From Udeniomyces pyricola (lineage: Eukaryota > Basidiomycota > Tremellomycetes > Cystofilobasidiales > Mrakiaceae), in assembly GCA_039545295.1 (NCBI GenBank), contig BCIK01000003.1, forward strand, positions 682,001 to 746,000: a stretch of DNA of 64,000 nucleotides. The letters run 5' to 3'. The notes beneath the pieces are model-generated. The model did not search any database. It saw only the letters and a list, made by a program, of their open reading frames with translations, and was not told the origin of the DNA. Each line of letters starts with the position of its first letter. Position 1 is the first letter of the stretch. Made by a program: the position numbers and the translations under genes. Shown here in pieces: positions 32,757-43,820 of the stretch.

Positions 32757-35463
32757 ATGTCTAAAAAATCAACAGCTCCTCCGCCCACTGCGCCCGCGAG
32801 CCAGCTTCCTCCCTCCATCACCAAGTCCGCTACCTCCTCCTCGCTCCTCGCCCACGTCTACCCTTCTCCTGCGCCCTCGCTTCGAATCTACACTACTCAA
32901 AGCTCGACCTCTTCCAACCTCGTCCTCGACCTTCCCCTCGGTGAGGGCCTCGGCATGGCCACCTCGGCCGTCTGGTGTGAAGCCGATGAGTCTGCCGATG
33001 GCAACGCCTCCAACGCCGCCTCGGGTGGGTCCAAGAAAAAGCGCAAAGCTGCCGCCTCTGCCACCGGCAAGGATCCTATCCTTGCTCTCGCCTTCCACTC
33101 GGGCGTCGTTCACCTCTACTCGGGTTCCAGCTCAGGGGCCAATTGGAAGTTCCTTACTGCTCTGCCCGCTGCCTCCACGGTCGGACCTGTGTCGGCTATG
33201 AGCTACTCGTCCTCCCACGGTCTTGCTCTCGCCCTACTTCCGACCCCGGCCGCTCCCAGGCCTTCGCTCAGCCTCTACGCTAACCCGCTTGGCCCCAGTT
33301 CGTCAGCTAAGCACTACCCGATCCCGACCACGCTCGCTGTCACCCCTATCACGGCCCTCGCATTCGTGCCTCAGAGCCAGCCGAACCAACCGCCGGCGTT
33401 GCTGTTGGGATCCAACTCGATCCACCTCGTCTCTCTCACTTCGACCAACGCGACGGCGGTCGTCTCGACCTTCCCTGGAGGTCACTCCACTACCATCAGG
33501 CAGCTCGAGTTGATCCCGGCTGCGAATGAGTCCAGCCCGGCATCGGTCGTCACCATTGCAGAGTCGGACCGGTCGGCGTCGGTCTGGGAGCTTCCTGCGT
33601 TCCCCCATGAACCCCGTCTCAAATCGATCGTCCCCCTCGCTTCGGACATTGTCTCCATCGCGCTCTCTCACACGTCTCCCCGACAGCTTGCGCTTCAAAC
33701 CCTTTCGCACATCTTCCTCTTTGCCCTCCCGGCCTCGTCCGATGTGGTCGCTCCGTCACCCAAGAACAAGAAGAACTCCAAGCCGACGGTCCTCTCGGCC
33801 TCGTCGACGCTCAGCATCATCGAGGCGCCTTCTTCGACGCCGGCATCGATCCTCACCGTCGCTTTCGTCCTCCAGGCTGAGGGCAAGATTGGATGGGCTC
33901 GGGCGCTCGGTGGACGCGGTCTTGTGTGGGAGGACGAGGAGTACATGGAGGATGGCGCTTGGAAGGGTGACGTTGAGGTTGAGAGGAGAGGCGTTGGAGA
34001 GGTCCTTAAGAGCAGCCAAGGCGTCGCTGGTTCAGGCGTAAGTAGCCCCCCTCATCGGCTCATGTCGTCTAGCTTTTTTTTTTTTTGTTCTTCCGTTTTC
34101 GCCTTTTCTTTTTGTATTTTCGTGTCGAAAACAGAGACGGCGTGCTCTCATACGTTGGAATACGTCATCGTCAATGGCTGATGAAAATTATATCTGGCCT
34201 CTTTTTTTTGCCTCTTCCTTCATTCACTCTGCTTCCGCTTTCTTTCCCTCTGACATATTCCCAAATCCCTTCGATATAATAGGCCAAGCCCACTACTCGA
34301 TACCACGAACCCAACGCTACCTCCCTCTCTACCACTTCGGCGACGCTGCCCGGTGTCCCGACCTCTGCTCCGGCCCTCGCACCCACCCTTGGCGAGCTTC
34401 TCTCGGTACCCCCTCTCGCACCCGTTCCGAGCACCTCCAACGGCGAGACCCAAGCCGGCGGAAGCACGACGACTCCCCTTTCTCTCTCTCGGCTCCTCAC
34501 CCAAGCCCTCCACTCGTCCGATGCTCCCTTGCTCTCCCAGTGTCTCTCGCATTCCGACCCGGCTTTGATCAGGTCGACCGTCAGGCGGTTGCAGCCCGAA
34601 TTGAGCGTCGTCCTTCTTGAACGACTCGGAGAGAGGCTTGCTCTTGGTGGTAAGGGCAAGGCGGGTGGAGCCAGCGCTCAGAGGGTCAAGGGTGTTGGAG
34701 CGTGGACTCGAGGTGTTTTGAGGGAGCGAGTTGGATACTTGATGACTGTTCGTCCCTTTCTACTCCATGCATTATCGGTTTTTATACCCTTTTTGTTTTT
34801 CTCCTGTTTCTTGCTCGTGACTCTGGTTGTCTGTCATCCAAGTACGCACGAACTAACGCTCGTTCTGTCTGAACACATCCTTTGCAGGTTCCCGACCTGC
34901 TCCCCCGACTTGCTCCCTTGCATTCTCTGCTCTCGACCCGCCTCCAGCTGCAAACTCCACTTCTCTCCCTTTCCGGTCGACTGGAGCTTGCGCTCGCCCA
35001 GATTGAATCACGTCAGCAGGAGCAGGCTCGCTCGCTCAAGGGCGAGTCCAAAGTCGGAGGAACTTATGTTGAGGGCGAGTCAGATGACGAGAGCGATGAA
35101 GGTGACGTTGAGGATGTGGGACTTGGTGGAGACAGCAGCGATGAGGACGACGATGGCATGGATGTCGATATGGAGGGAGAGGAGCTTAGTGAGGACGATG
35201 ACGACGAGGATGACGATGAGGACAAGTGAGTGGGATCTTTCTTGCTTATTCTTTCTCCCCTAACTGACCCAAAATCAAGATAGAGCTTTCCCATTAACAA
35301 ATCTTTTCTTGCTTATTGCCTTCTGCTTACTGCGATTGTCTCTTCCAGCGAGTCGCTGTCGGGATCAGAGGACGACGCGGTTGCCAGCGCGTTCATCGAC
35401 GACGAAGCTTCGGATGAGGGTTCCGAGGGAGAAGACGAGAGCGACGGTGGAGACGAGGAGTGA
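32757..35463 (+). CDS. UTP5: U3 snoRNP / t-UTP protein Utp5 (WDR43 homologue)
   Basis: Part of the small-subunit processome (UTPA), needed for 18S rRNA maturation in the nucleolus. Four exons, 32757-34037, 34283-34747, 34888-35225 and 35349-35463, all join in phase to give 732 residues. The first part is a WD-like beta propeller (LRIYTTQSSTSSNLVLDLPL, DPILALAFHSGVVHLYSGSS, TIAESDRSASVWELPAFPHE). The second part is a Utp12 domain: LSRLLTQALHSSDAPLLSQC, RRLQPELSVVLLERLGERLA, WTRGVLRERVGYLMT, then RLAPLHSLLSTRLQLQTPLL and LSGRLELALAQIESRQ. The acidic Asp/Glu C terminus is common in nucleolar proteins. The start is the first Met after a C/T-rich leader. Confidence 0.85.
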
Positions 35464-35795
35464 CGGGGCGAGCTATAGATTCATGGCATTCTTTGATCAT
35501 CTGATGGACCGTGTAAAGCAAAGTTACAGAGGTCAGGTCGTATGTGTGAAGAATCATAGCCCTTTGAGAGCTGCAAAGTAAAAGTTGGCGAAGAGTATTG
35601 GTACACAGTAAGTGCAGGCAAGCTCTGCTTTGCTCTGCTCTTCTTCCATCCGCGACCGCACACTTGAACGCGTCGAGGAGAATGACAGACGCGTCCAAGC
35701 TGGTCCAAGTCGGCTCTGATTTCTGAGCTGCCACTCCGCCAACATCTATCATCTCTCAACACATCGCCTGGCTTCCTTGCTCGACCCTCTTCCAC
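35464..35795. other. Spacer between UTP5 and the MAU2-like gene
   Basis: Tandem spacer of 332 bases. No gene or clear promoter element seen. Confidence 0.4.
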
Positions 35796-38700
35796 ATGGC
35801 TTCACATAAGCGCAAGGCTTCCGAGAGCATCTCCATTTCCGCCTTGAGCTCCGACAAGAGAGCCCGTCCGACAATCCCCCTTGGCGGAGCCACGCCGCCA
35901 CCGGACACTTCCGTCAGCTCCTCGACAACCCCTCTCCCTGCTAAAGTCAACGCCCTGGGTTCACTACCAAACGACGTGTATCTCGACTCGAACTATGTAG
36001 CTCACAATCCTTCATCGTTGAACCAGTTCCAAGCGGACCTAGGTCCTCAGCGGGAAAGGCATGACAGCTCGATGTTTGACGCGATCCCTAAGTTGTTCGT
36101 ACTGATAGTCAAGTCTCACCACACGAACGTTTGAGCAGCCGTGCAGATCGTGGAACTGCTGACTCACGGTATTCTCCTGATATATAGTTCACCTTCCAAG
36201 GGCCGACTAGACAAGGCAGCTACGATTGCATCGCCTTTTGCTTCGCCCCGCAAGGCTCGGCCTCAACCCCTTCTACCCTTGCCTCTACTCCAGAATCTCT
36301 TTCAACAGATGCTCTTTCTTGAACATTCGTCCCCCTCCGATCACATACCACTGGCCAAATCACGACCCATCCCTATTCCACTGATACTACATAGCCTTTC
36401 CATCTGTCAAGCCATTCTTGCCAGTCATTCCACGTACAGCCTGAGCCCAAAGGAGGAACTACAATTACGGCTTCTAGAGGGAAAGCTAGGCCTTGAGGTC
36501 GTTCGTCTTTGGCTCACGGCTGATGCGGCTACGATCGGACCTTCATCTTGGGGAGAGCGGGCCAAGCATGAAGGCAGGATCGTCGAAAGCGGGATAGCTA
36601 AGAGCGTAAGTAGTCTTCGTACCTCTACAGCCAAGCGACATCTGACCGCATACATTCCTGCTGACGTAATCATTATCATGCGGGCTTCTTCAGATGTTGC
36701 TCTGTCAGAATGTAAGTGTCTTGATGAGGCAACCTGACCGTCAATCCATTGGCGTCGTCACTAACGCCCTGCGTGTGTTGATTCATCCGTTTATTTTCCT
36801 CTCCCATTTACCTGGGTTGTCTAGCATTCGCATCTCTCGTCTTTCTCGCTGGAACTCACGCTTCTTCAAGCTGAGGTGGCATTCACATTGGTATCTACCC
36901 TACCCTCTCTCGACCTTCATTCTGGATGATGTATGTGTTGACAGTGATCGGTTTCATGGGTCAACAGGGTAACCGTCAATTCTCGCTCAAGTCTCTCAAA
37001 CGAGCTCAACTCGAAGCCACCTCGTTCGTGTAGTCTCCTTGGTTCTAATACTCTGACGATCCAGTCGTTTTGCCTGTTGAAATTGAGTATTCGATGTTGC
37101 GTTTTCTTCTTCTTCTTAGGTTCACTCTGCAACAGCAATATACTCTCCTTTTGGCCCTCGCCACGCACTATCTCGCTTCGACCCGGGCCCAAACCGGTCT
37201 CGCCCTCACGACACTTTCGCAACTCCACGCCCTCGCATCGACTCACTCGCATACACACATCGTTCTCATCGCTCAGCTCGCTCGACTCGGCGTCCTCGTT
37301 CGAGAGTCGTCGTTTCGAGAAGCTTTGGATCTAGTCGATTCACTTTGCGCTGACCTCGGATACGAGGCTCCCGCAGCGAAGATTAAAGACAAGGACAAGA
37401 AGAAAGACGCACCTTTACCTGTTGAAGAGGTGATGTTGGAGGCTTCCGTGGAGAAGAAAGTTGAAAGGGTCCGATCGAAACTGGAGAGACAACTATACCT
37501 GCACTTCCTTTGTCTCGGATCGCTCGTCCTAAATCACCTCGGCGAAGGGATTCGGTGCACGGGCATGATCAAGGTACTGCATACTTTGCTGGATGAACCA
37601 AACGAAGGCGGCGATGGCCTAGGTGGCGGAGCTTGGGAGGTCAGTCCTGAGTCGTTCTCATCTTTGCCAGTCAATGGATGGAGGTTACCTGGGATTTTTT
37701 TACAAGAAAAAAAACTGACGTCGAGTGTAGGTTCCACTTCCCGCGTCGAACGCCCCGACGAGTAATCCACCTATCATCATACGCCTCACGCCACCTCACC
37801 ATACCTATATCTTGGCCTGCCTCGTCACAGCGATGAGCAAGAGGTGTGTATCACCTGACTTTGGTCGTGGGTTACGTCTCACCCTGTCGATATGGTGTTT
37901 TCGATTGACGATGTCATATTTTCTTTTTCTTTTGTGTGTGTGATTTGTGTGTCGTCTGTCCTCCTCAGAGATCCGACTGGAAAGCGACCCAAGAAAGGTG
38001 TCTTTGCCGATGAGGGTGTCGCCCAGATTGACGCCTCTCCCGACACTGACGTCACACGTGCGTTCCCAATCAGCGTATCAGACCATCCATCCTGTCTAGA
38101 ACAATTGCCTGATCAAATCCAAGGGCGCTGCTAACATATCGCTGAACATCGACTTTGGTTTGGTTAGATACCCCCTTTTCGTCCGCTCGCTCGCGACTGG
38201 GTTGGGAGATGGAGAAAGCCGTTCTTAAAGCTGAACTCCTCTGCGAGTCCATCGGGACTTGCATCGTCCGATCTGACTTTGAAACTGCTCGAACGGTATG
38301 CGTCTCTCTCACTGGGTCCGTTTGGGGCTTCGATTTCTTTCTGTGTGACTTAGCGTACTGACATGACATTCTTATTTATTTATTTTCTGCCTCACGACCG
38401 ATAACGATTTCTCTTGATCAGTATCTCGCTACGCTCATCTCTCAGACTCGTAGTTGCATTCCTCCCATCTTCCCCTCGTTCGCGGCTCGAATCGTCCTGC
38501 TCCAAGCTCAACTCGCTCAGGCCACTGGTCTCTCAACCCGTGCATTGAATTACTACCGAGCGGCTCATTACCTCGCTCTGACCACCCCATCCCCTACTTC
38601 TCCCGCCGCTTCCCTTCTTCCTTTCGCGTCGACTCCCACTGACGAGCTCGCCACGGCCGCAAAGCTGGGCGAGATGGGACTGATGGTGGGACTCGGTCGA

Positions 38701-40267
38701 TTGGCAGAGGTAAGAGAGGAGTGTGGACTTGTTGCGAGAGAGTGTTGGGGTAACGGGACGAACGGAGGAGGCTCCGCCAACCGAGGAGGAGAAGGAGGAG
38801 GAGGAGGAGGGAAAGAAGACGTCATCGTGAAGATTGCAGGAGGCATCTTGACAAGCTTGATGGAAGTCGAAATCTTGAGAGCAAAGTGAGCAAAACCTCC
38901 CTCTCGTCGCTTTTTTTTGTGCTTGTCGTTTCATTTTAGTTTTTCAGTCGCGAGCGAGAGGAAAGCTCAGAGAGACGAAGATCAGTTCGGTTCCTGCTTA
39001 TTCAGTTGGCTTTCTGAACTCTAGTACTTTTTTTTCTTCTTTTTCTTTTCGTGCATTGACTTGCTTTTCTTCCTCCCGATTTTTCCCTGGCACGCATCGG
39101 TCTTTCATTTCTTCTCTTTCCCTTTCCTCCAGACGTCACCTCAAACAATGCTTAGACCTTGCTTCGGCTGCCTCTGACAATGCCGCTCGACCCATCATCC
39201 TCAGCCTGACGGCCGCCCTTTTCCTGGTACGTCTCGTCTTCTTTTGGTTTTCATTCGCCGGGCCCAGACCTAAGCCAGCTCCTACCATTACCCTCCTCCT
39301 CCTCATGCTCAGCTTTCCTTGTTGTACATGTTGCTGAACTATCCGCTGCGCCCTTGCTCTCATCATCGCACACGCCCCCCCCCCCCCCCCCCCCCCCTCT
39401 TTTTTCCTTTTCTTCTTCATTCTTTCTTTGATTGCGCTCTGCTTTTTTTTTCTCTCTCGGGATAGAACACGCGAGAGAAACAATCACTCGTCATGCTTCA
39501 GACGGCATTGACGCTCGCTCGGTCGCTGGGGAAAGATGGCTCGGGCGGTCATGCCGCTCTCGGCCTTTGGTTGGGTGAAAAATACGAACGTCAGCAGTCC
39601 ATCGTCTCTTCTTTTTTCTTCTTTTTTTTGTTTTTTTTTTGTTTCGCGTGAGAGAGAAAAATAAAAGGAGCAGAGGAGAGGAGGAGGAAGGACAGAAAAG
39701 ATGATCGAAGAAGAAAAAAAAAGTTTCATGCTGATCTCTTCTTTTCCTTTTTTCCCCTCTTGTTTTCTTCCTCTTCTTTCTTTCTCTTACTCCCGGCGAT
39801 GAACGGCGGTGACATTGGTTATGTTCGATCCAGATGCCCTTCGACGTAAAGGGGAAGAGGCTCAAGCGGAGAATATGGTTCGACTGTACGTGGCTTACCC
39901 TAGTTCTTCCGATGAATTTCCTTTCTTTTTTACGTCTCCTCTTTCTCTAAAGAAACCTCCGCCTGCTTCTTCTGCTTTTTCTTCCTCTTTGCCTTCCCTT
40001 CTCGCTCGGCGATCGTTCTTCCCCTTTTTTCATGTCTTCTGGTGCATGCTTCCCCCCCCCCCTCCCCCCTGTAGCAATGTGGCTCATCGCGAGACGTTGC
40101 GACGACTCGACGATCGCGCCCGAGCCCTCGGAGAACCAACGTCTTCGGTGTCGACGTTGACGTCGAGCTTGCAAAGGAGTACGATGACTGCCGCCCCAAA
40201 TCTACCGCCAACTGGAACAAATGCGGGGAACTCGACGCTTGTGGGACGGGAACCCCTTTTGCTTTGA
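35796..40267 (+). CDS. Cohesin loader subunit Mau2/Scc4-like TPR protein
   Basis: Probable partner of Scc2/NIPBL for loading cohesin on chromosomes. At least ten exons. The N terminus MASHKRKASESISISALSSD is disordered and basic. The rest is helical repeats. FTLQQQYTLLLALATHYLAS, then QTGLALTTLSQLHALAS and VLIAQLARLGVLVRESSFRE, form TPR-like pairs. RLTPPHHTYILACLVTAMSK with KRPKKGVFADEGVAQID, then LGWEMEKAVLKAELLCESIG with SDFETARTYLATLISQTR, follow the Mau2 order. ALNYYRAAHYLAL, RHLKQCLDLASAASDNAARP and MLQTALTLARSLGKDG resemble the Mau2 C-terminal half. Exon edges near 36100-36200 and 37860-38170 are uncertain. The family call is by pattern only; another TPR scaffold is possible. Confidence 0.65.
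39375..39397. repeat. C homopolymer of 23 bases in a MAU2-like gene intron
   Basis: Uninterrupted C run on the sense strand, in the intron that ends before NTREKQSLVMLQTAL. A complementary G run of the same length lies about 1 kb downstream at 40403-40425. Confidence 0.85.
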
Positions 40268-41122
40268 TGAAGGCGGGTTAACCAATTAGTTGGGTAGGAT
40301 GGACGTTGGTTTTCGTGGGTCATCATGATGATACGTGTTGATTTGTCGTCGGAGGGGCCGGCCGGGCTGGGGGGGTTTCCACAGCTTGCTTACCAGTAGA
40401 TAGGGGGGGGGGGGGGGGGGGGGGGTTCACTTGCTTCAATGTGTTCGATTGGTCCTTTTCTTCAATTTTTTTTTTACTTTTTTTCTTTTTCTTCCTTTTC
40501 TCAAACCTCTTTCCTACTCCTGTCTTGTCCTTGATTCAATACTCCATGTCTCTTTCTTTTCTTTTCTCCACTTCTCTTCTTGAAACGCTTCTTCATTTTC
40601 CTTCATACCCTTTGACGCCCTTCTCGCATGCTTGTCTGTTTCTTTTCTTTCTAGGGAAGGGGTGTGTGTGTGGTGGGAAGGGAGATCAGAGTTCATCTTC
40701 AGGGTCGAATCCCCTTTTCATCAATGATCTTCGTTCTTTATTACGCGAGCTCGCTTTCATTCATTCATGAATGAATAGACGAGTTTGTCAAGTTTTGTCT
40801 CTTTCTTCCTTTCGTCTTCATTTTTCTTTCTTTCTGATCTTAAGAGAACAGAATCTAGGGGTTTTGGGTTTTTTTTTTTTTTTGGATTGGAAGTCGGACC
40901 CATACATGTGTATTGATCAGTCCTTCATATCAACCCTTTCCTTCTCGCTCTCCTTCCCCTCTCCTCTCTCCCCCACTATCGACACATTGACCTCTCTACC
41001 AGCGAAGAGTGACAAGAGCGCAAAGAAAAAAAAGAAAAAGAAATAATAATAAAAAGAAAAAAAAAGAAAAAGGACAACCTCCCCCTCCCCCCTCCCCCTC
41101 CCCCCTTTCTTCCCATTTTCCT
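40268..41122. other. Convergent intergenic region between the MAU2-like gene and VTA1
   Basis: No gene seen. It contains the G run at 40403-40425, long T-rich and T/C-rich blocks at 40440-40640 and 40780-40890, an A-rich block at 41023-41072, and C/T-rich sequence up to the VTA1 stop. Confidence 0.5.
40403..40425. repeat. G homopolymer of 23 bases downstream of the MAU2-like gene
   Basis: Uninterrupted G run about 135 bases past the stop, probably in the 3' UTR or just beyond. It could form a G-quadruplex and is complementary to the intron C run at 39375-39397. Confidence 0.85.
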
Positions 41123-43192
41123 TCATCCAAGCAACCTCAAAGCCTCTTTCAACTCCTTCCTCGCCGTCTCGACGTCCTCATAATTGAGGGCCGAGATGGC
41201 CCATCTGGCATGTTTCTGGATGAGTTCGATTTCTTGCAAGCTCAGCGGGTCGTCCGACGCGGGAGGAGGTGCAGGTGGGGTCGGTGTCGGACGTGCCGTC
41301 CGGTAGGTATGCGCAGGAGGTTGATGGCTTGTTCGTCGGGGAATCGTCGTCGTCATCGATGGTGGCGGTGGGGATGGTGGCGGTAGTGGTGAAGAAGTGA
41401 GAGTGGAAGATGTAGACGATGCTGATGGAGCTAAGGGGATCGTGGATGAGGTTGTTGAGTCGAATGAAGGCGGTTGAGGAGGGTTTGGAAGGTCCGACGG
41501 CGGAAGCGGGGAGAGTTGGACATGGATCGGTGAGGTCGGCGAGATGGGTTGGATGGGAGGAGGAGCCGTCGTCGACGTCAACGTGTCCAGCTTATCGTCG
41601 GGATGAGACGAAGAAGGTGGAGAATCAGAGGGATAATCGAACGGAGCCGGAGGAGCTGACGGAACGCCTTCATCATCGTCATCATCATTCCCGTGCCCTT
41701 CATCATCGGACACGGTCTCATTTGGAGGTTGAGGAAACGACGGAAGAGTCGAAGCAACATCCTTCGAAGGTGTCGAGGGGAACAAGATCGCTTCTACCGC
41801 ATCCTCCGAGGGAGTCGGTTCTGTACCCTGTCCTTCGAAATCCCCCCTAGTCTTGGCTTCCTCATCTTCCTCCTTCTCTCCCTGCGTCCGCCCAGCATAT
41901 TCCCCGAAGATCTGGGCAGCATCTGCTTCGGGATCTTCCTTCGCGACCACGATAGACGGAGGTGGAACTGCTCGTTCGCCACCAGGGGGACCTGCTTCAG
42001 GCGTCAGCCCCGCTTTGAAGGCCTTGGAGAGCGAAGCCGCTTTAAATCGAGCATACTTGAGCTTGGCTTCCATCTGGTTTCACATTACATGAGAAAAAAA
42101 GATAGCGAAGTGGAAAGGGGGAAAAGGAAGAGAAATTAGGGTTCCTTTCGTTTTTCCTTCTTGCTTCTGTGTGTTATGATCGTAACCAAGTCGGTTACAT
42201 GAGGGCACAAGCGACTGTGAGTAAAGAAATTTGAACTGACTTCGGCCGTTAACGTCTCGCCCTCTCCAAAAGATTTCACCACCTCGAGAAACGTGGCCGC
42301 CGCCAGGAATTTACCGACCGTCGCTCTAAATCCTCAGACGACGAACCAAACCAAGATTAGTCAGCACAGTCGAGATCCAAGATGGAAGTGTACACGTCGT
42401 GTGTTTTGTCGATGTCTTGTTTTCTTTGCCTTGACTTCTTTGTTGTGTGTTTCGCGAATATACATCGAGAAAAAGGAGGACTGACCGTGTGGCTTTAGCG
42501 GCACGATCTTCATCGTCTGCCAACTTAAAGACGTTGAGCGCAAAGTTCTCCACGTAAGCTTGACCGGCCACCTCATTTGTCACTGTATCGTTGTCCTGAA
42601 GATGGTCTTTCATCTAAGAACCGAATGAGGGAGGAAGATTCAAGAGAGATTTGGGAGCGAGGAAAGGAACGTTAGGAGATTAGTGAGGGGAGATTGATAG
42701 GCCAACAAAGCGAGAGATGTCCGAGATGTGGGGGGGGGGGGGGTAGGAGGAGGACAATGGGAAACTCGGCCGAACCTGTTCGAGGGCATCCAGCAGATCT
42801 AGAAGGACGAGAGTTCCTGCATCTGTTCGCTTGTCGGCCACTCCGATTTGAGCGGCTCGATAGCAGCCTGGATTGATGGAGAAAGGTAGGAAGGGCAGGA
42901 TGAGATGTTCCGGAGTGAGCGATGACGAGTCCAACATGAGATACGGGTTGATAGCCATCGTTCGATATTCAGCCACACATCTTTCATCTCAAGCGATGAA
43001 GGGCGAGGATAATTCATGCTTGCTCCCTACCTACCAGCCCGTCATGAGCAGATACAGGTCATTAGAGGGAGGGATCGTACACCAATAAGCCATGACGGGA
43101 TCATGCGACTTGAGTTCGCGCGCTCGCTTGAGGATGAGATCAGCCGCTTTGAGTTCGGGCGGAACGTCGGCTGGGATTTGGATGGCGTCCAT
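41123..43192 (-). CDS. VTA1: Vta1 (Vps4 ATPase regulator of the ESCRT/MVB pathway)
   Basis: Stimulates the AAA ATPase Vps4 in multivesicular-body sorting. The N-terminal tandem MIT-like domain is built from MDAIQIPADVPPELKAADLI with LKRARELKSHDPVMAYWC, then QAAIEPLKSEWPTSEQMQEL, LQDNDTVTNEVAGQAYVENF and VGKFLAAATFLEVVKSFGEG, the canonical Vta1 order. A Pro/Ser/Thr-rich linker of about 200 residues follows. The C-terminal Vps4-binding domain is EIELIQKHARWAISALNYED plus VETARKELKEALRLLG at the very end. Start chosen at the first Met of the domain (43192). Five or more exons. A G run on the plus strand at 42730-42743 is sense-strand C in an intron. Confidence 0.92.
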
Positions 43193-43364
43193 GAAGAATA
43201 GACGAGTGGAGATGGTCGGGGGAGTGGGTTTGGATGTTGAAGAGAAGCGGTTGAGATGGGAAAGATGGGCTGGATGGTCAACGTCAGCTGAGGGGGAGCT
43301 GTGGGTGTTGGAAGGGACGACACTGATCGACTGAGGACTAGCAGCAGCTGTTCCTCCTGTACTT

Positions 43365-43800
43365 TCACGTGCTTTCGACGTCGTACATGATATCCTCATC
43401 GTTCTCATCTTTGACGGACATTGTCTGAATCTCATCGGAACTGGAAAGCCCATCTTGATGGACGTATCTCCTCAAAGTCGAATTCCACTGTCGCCTCATA
43501 AACTGTCACGGGACAAAGGCCAAAAACGCTTGAAACACACACATAGAAACTGCGGGAGGTTGACAGGCTGGTAATCACGCGCCACGGTGTATGATGATCA
43601 TCAAGTCGCACATCTTCAATATCAACCAAGGAAAACTACATTTCCGGTAACTATCCTCTGATCCATACCTTAACGCCCACCCATATACCCTGCTTTTCCC
43701 ACCTCGCCTCTCGACCCAAGTCGACCCTTCTCGCTCTCGGTCTTACTTCCAGATATCGGCCTAAATTCAACCCGCACGACACCGACGAAGTGTCAGTCAT
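43365..43800 (-). CDS. Small three-exon gene, unknown family
   Basis: Three minus-strand exons, 43800-43747, 43635-43543 and 43502-43365, have GT-AG borders and join in phase 0 to give 94 residues. The sequence starts MTDTSSVSCGLNLGRYLE, continues VDIEDVRLDDHHTPWRVITS and WNSTLRRYVHQDGLSSSDE, and ends in an acidic DENDEDIMYDVEST tail. An alternative acceptor 15 bases inside exon 3 gives an 89-residue form and a more usual intron length (55 instead of 40 bases). No membrane segment or known motif is seen. It sits between the ArfGAP and VTA1 on the same strand, with its start only about 20 bases past the proposed ArfGAP stop. Real gene status is moderate. Confidence 0.4.
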
Positions 43801-43820
43801 TTCTCTTTTGAATGGGCGTA

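Noticed and set aside
40695..40720. tRNA B-box-like word (GGGTCGAATCCC)
   Set aside because: No matching A box or cloverleaf arms in the preceding 60 to 70 bases.
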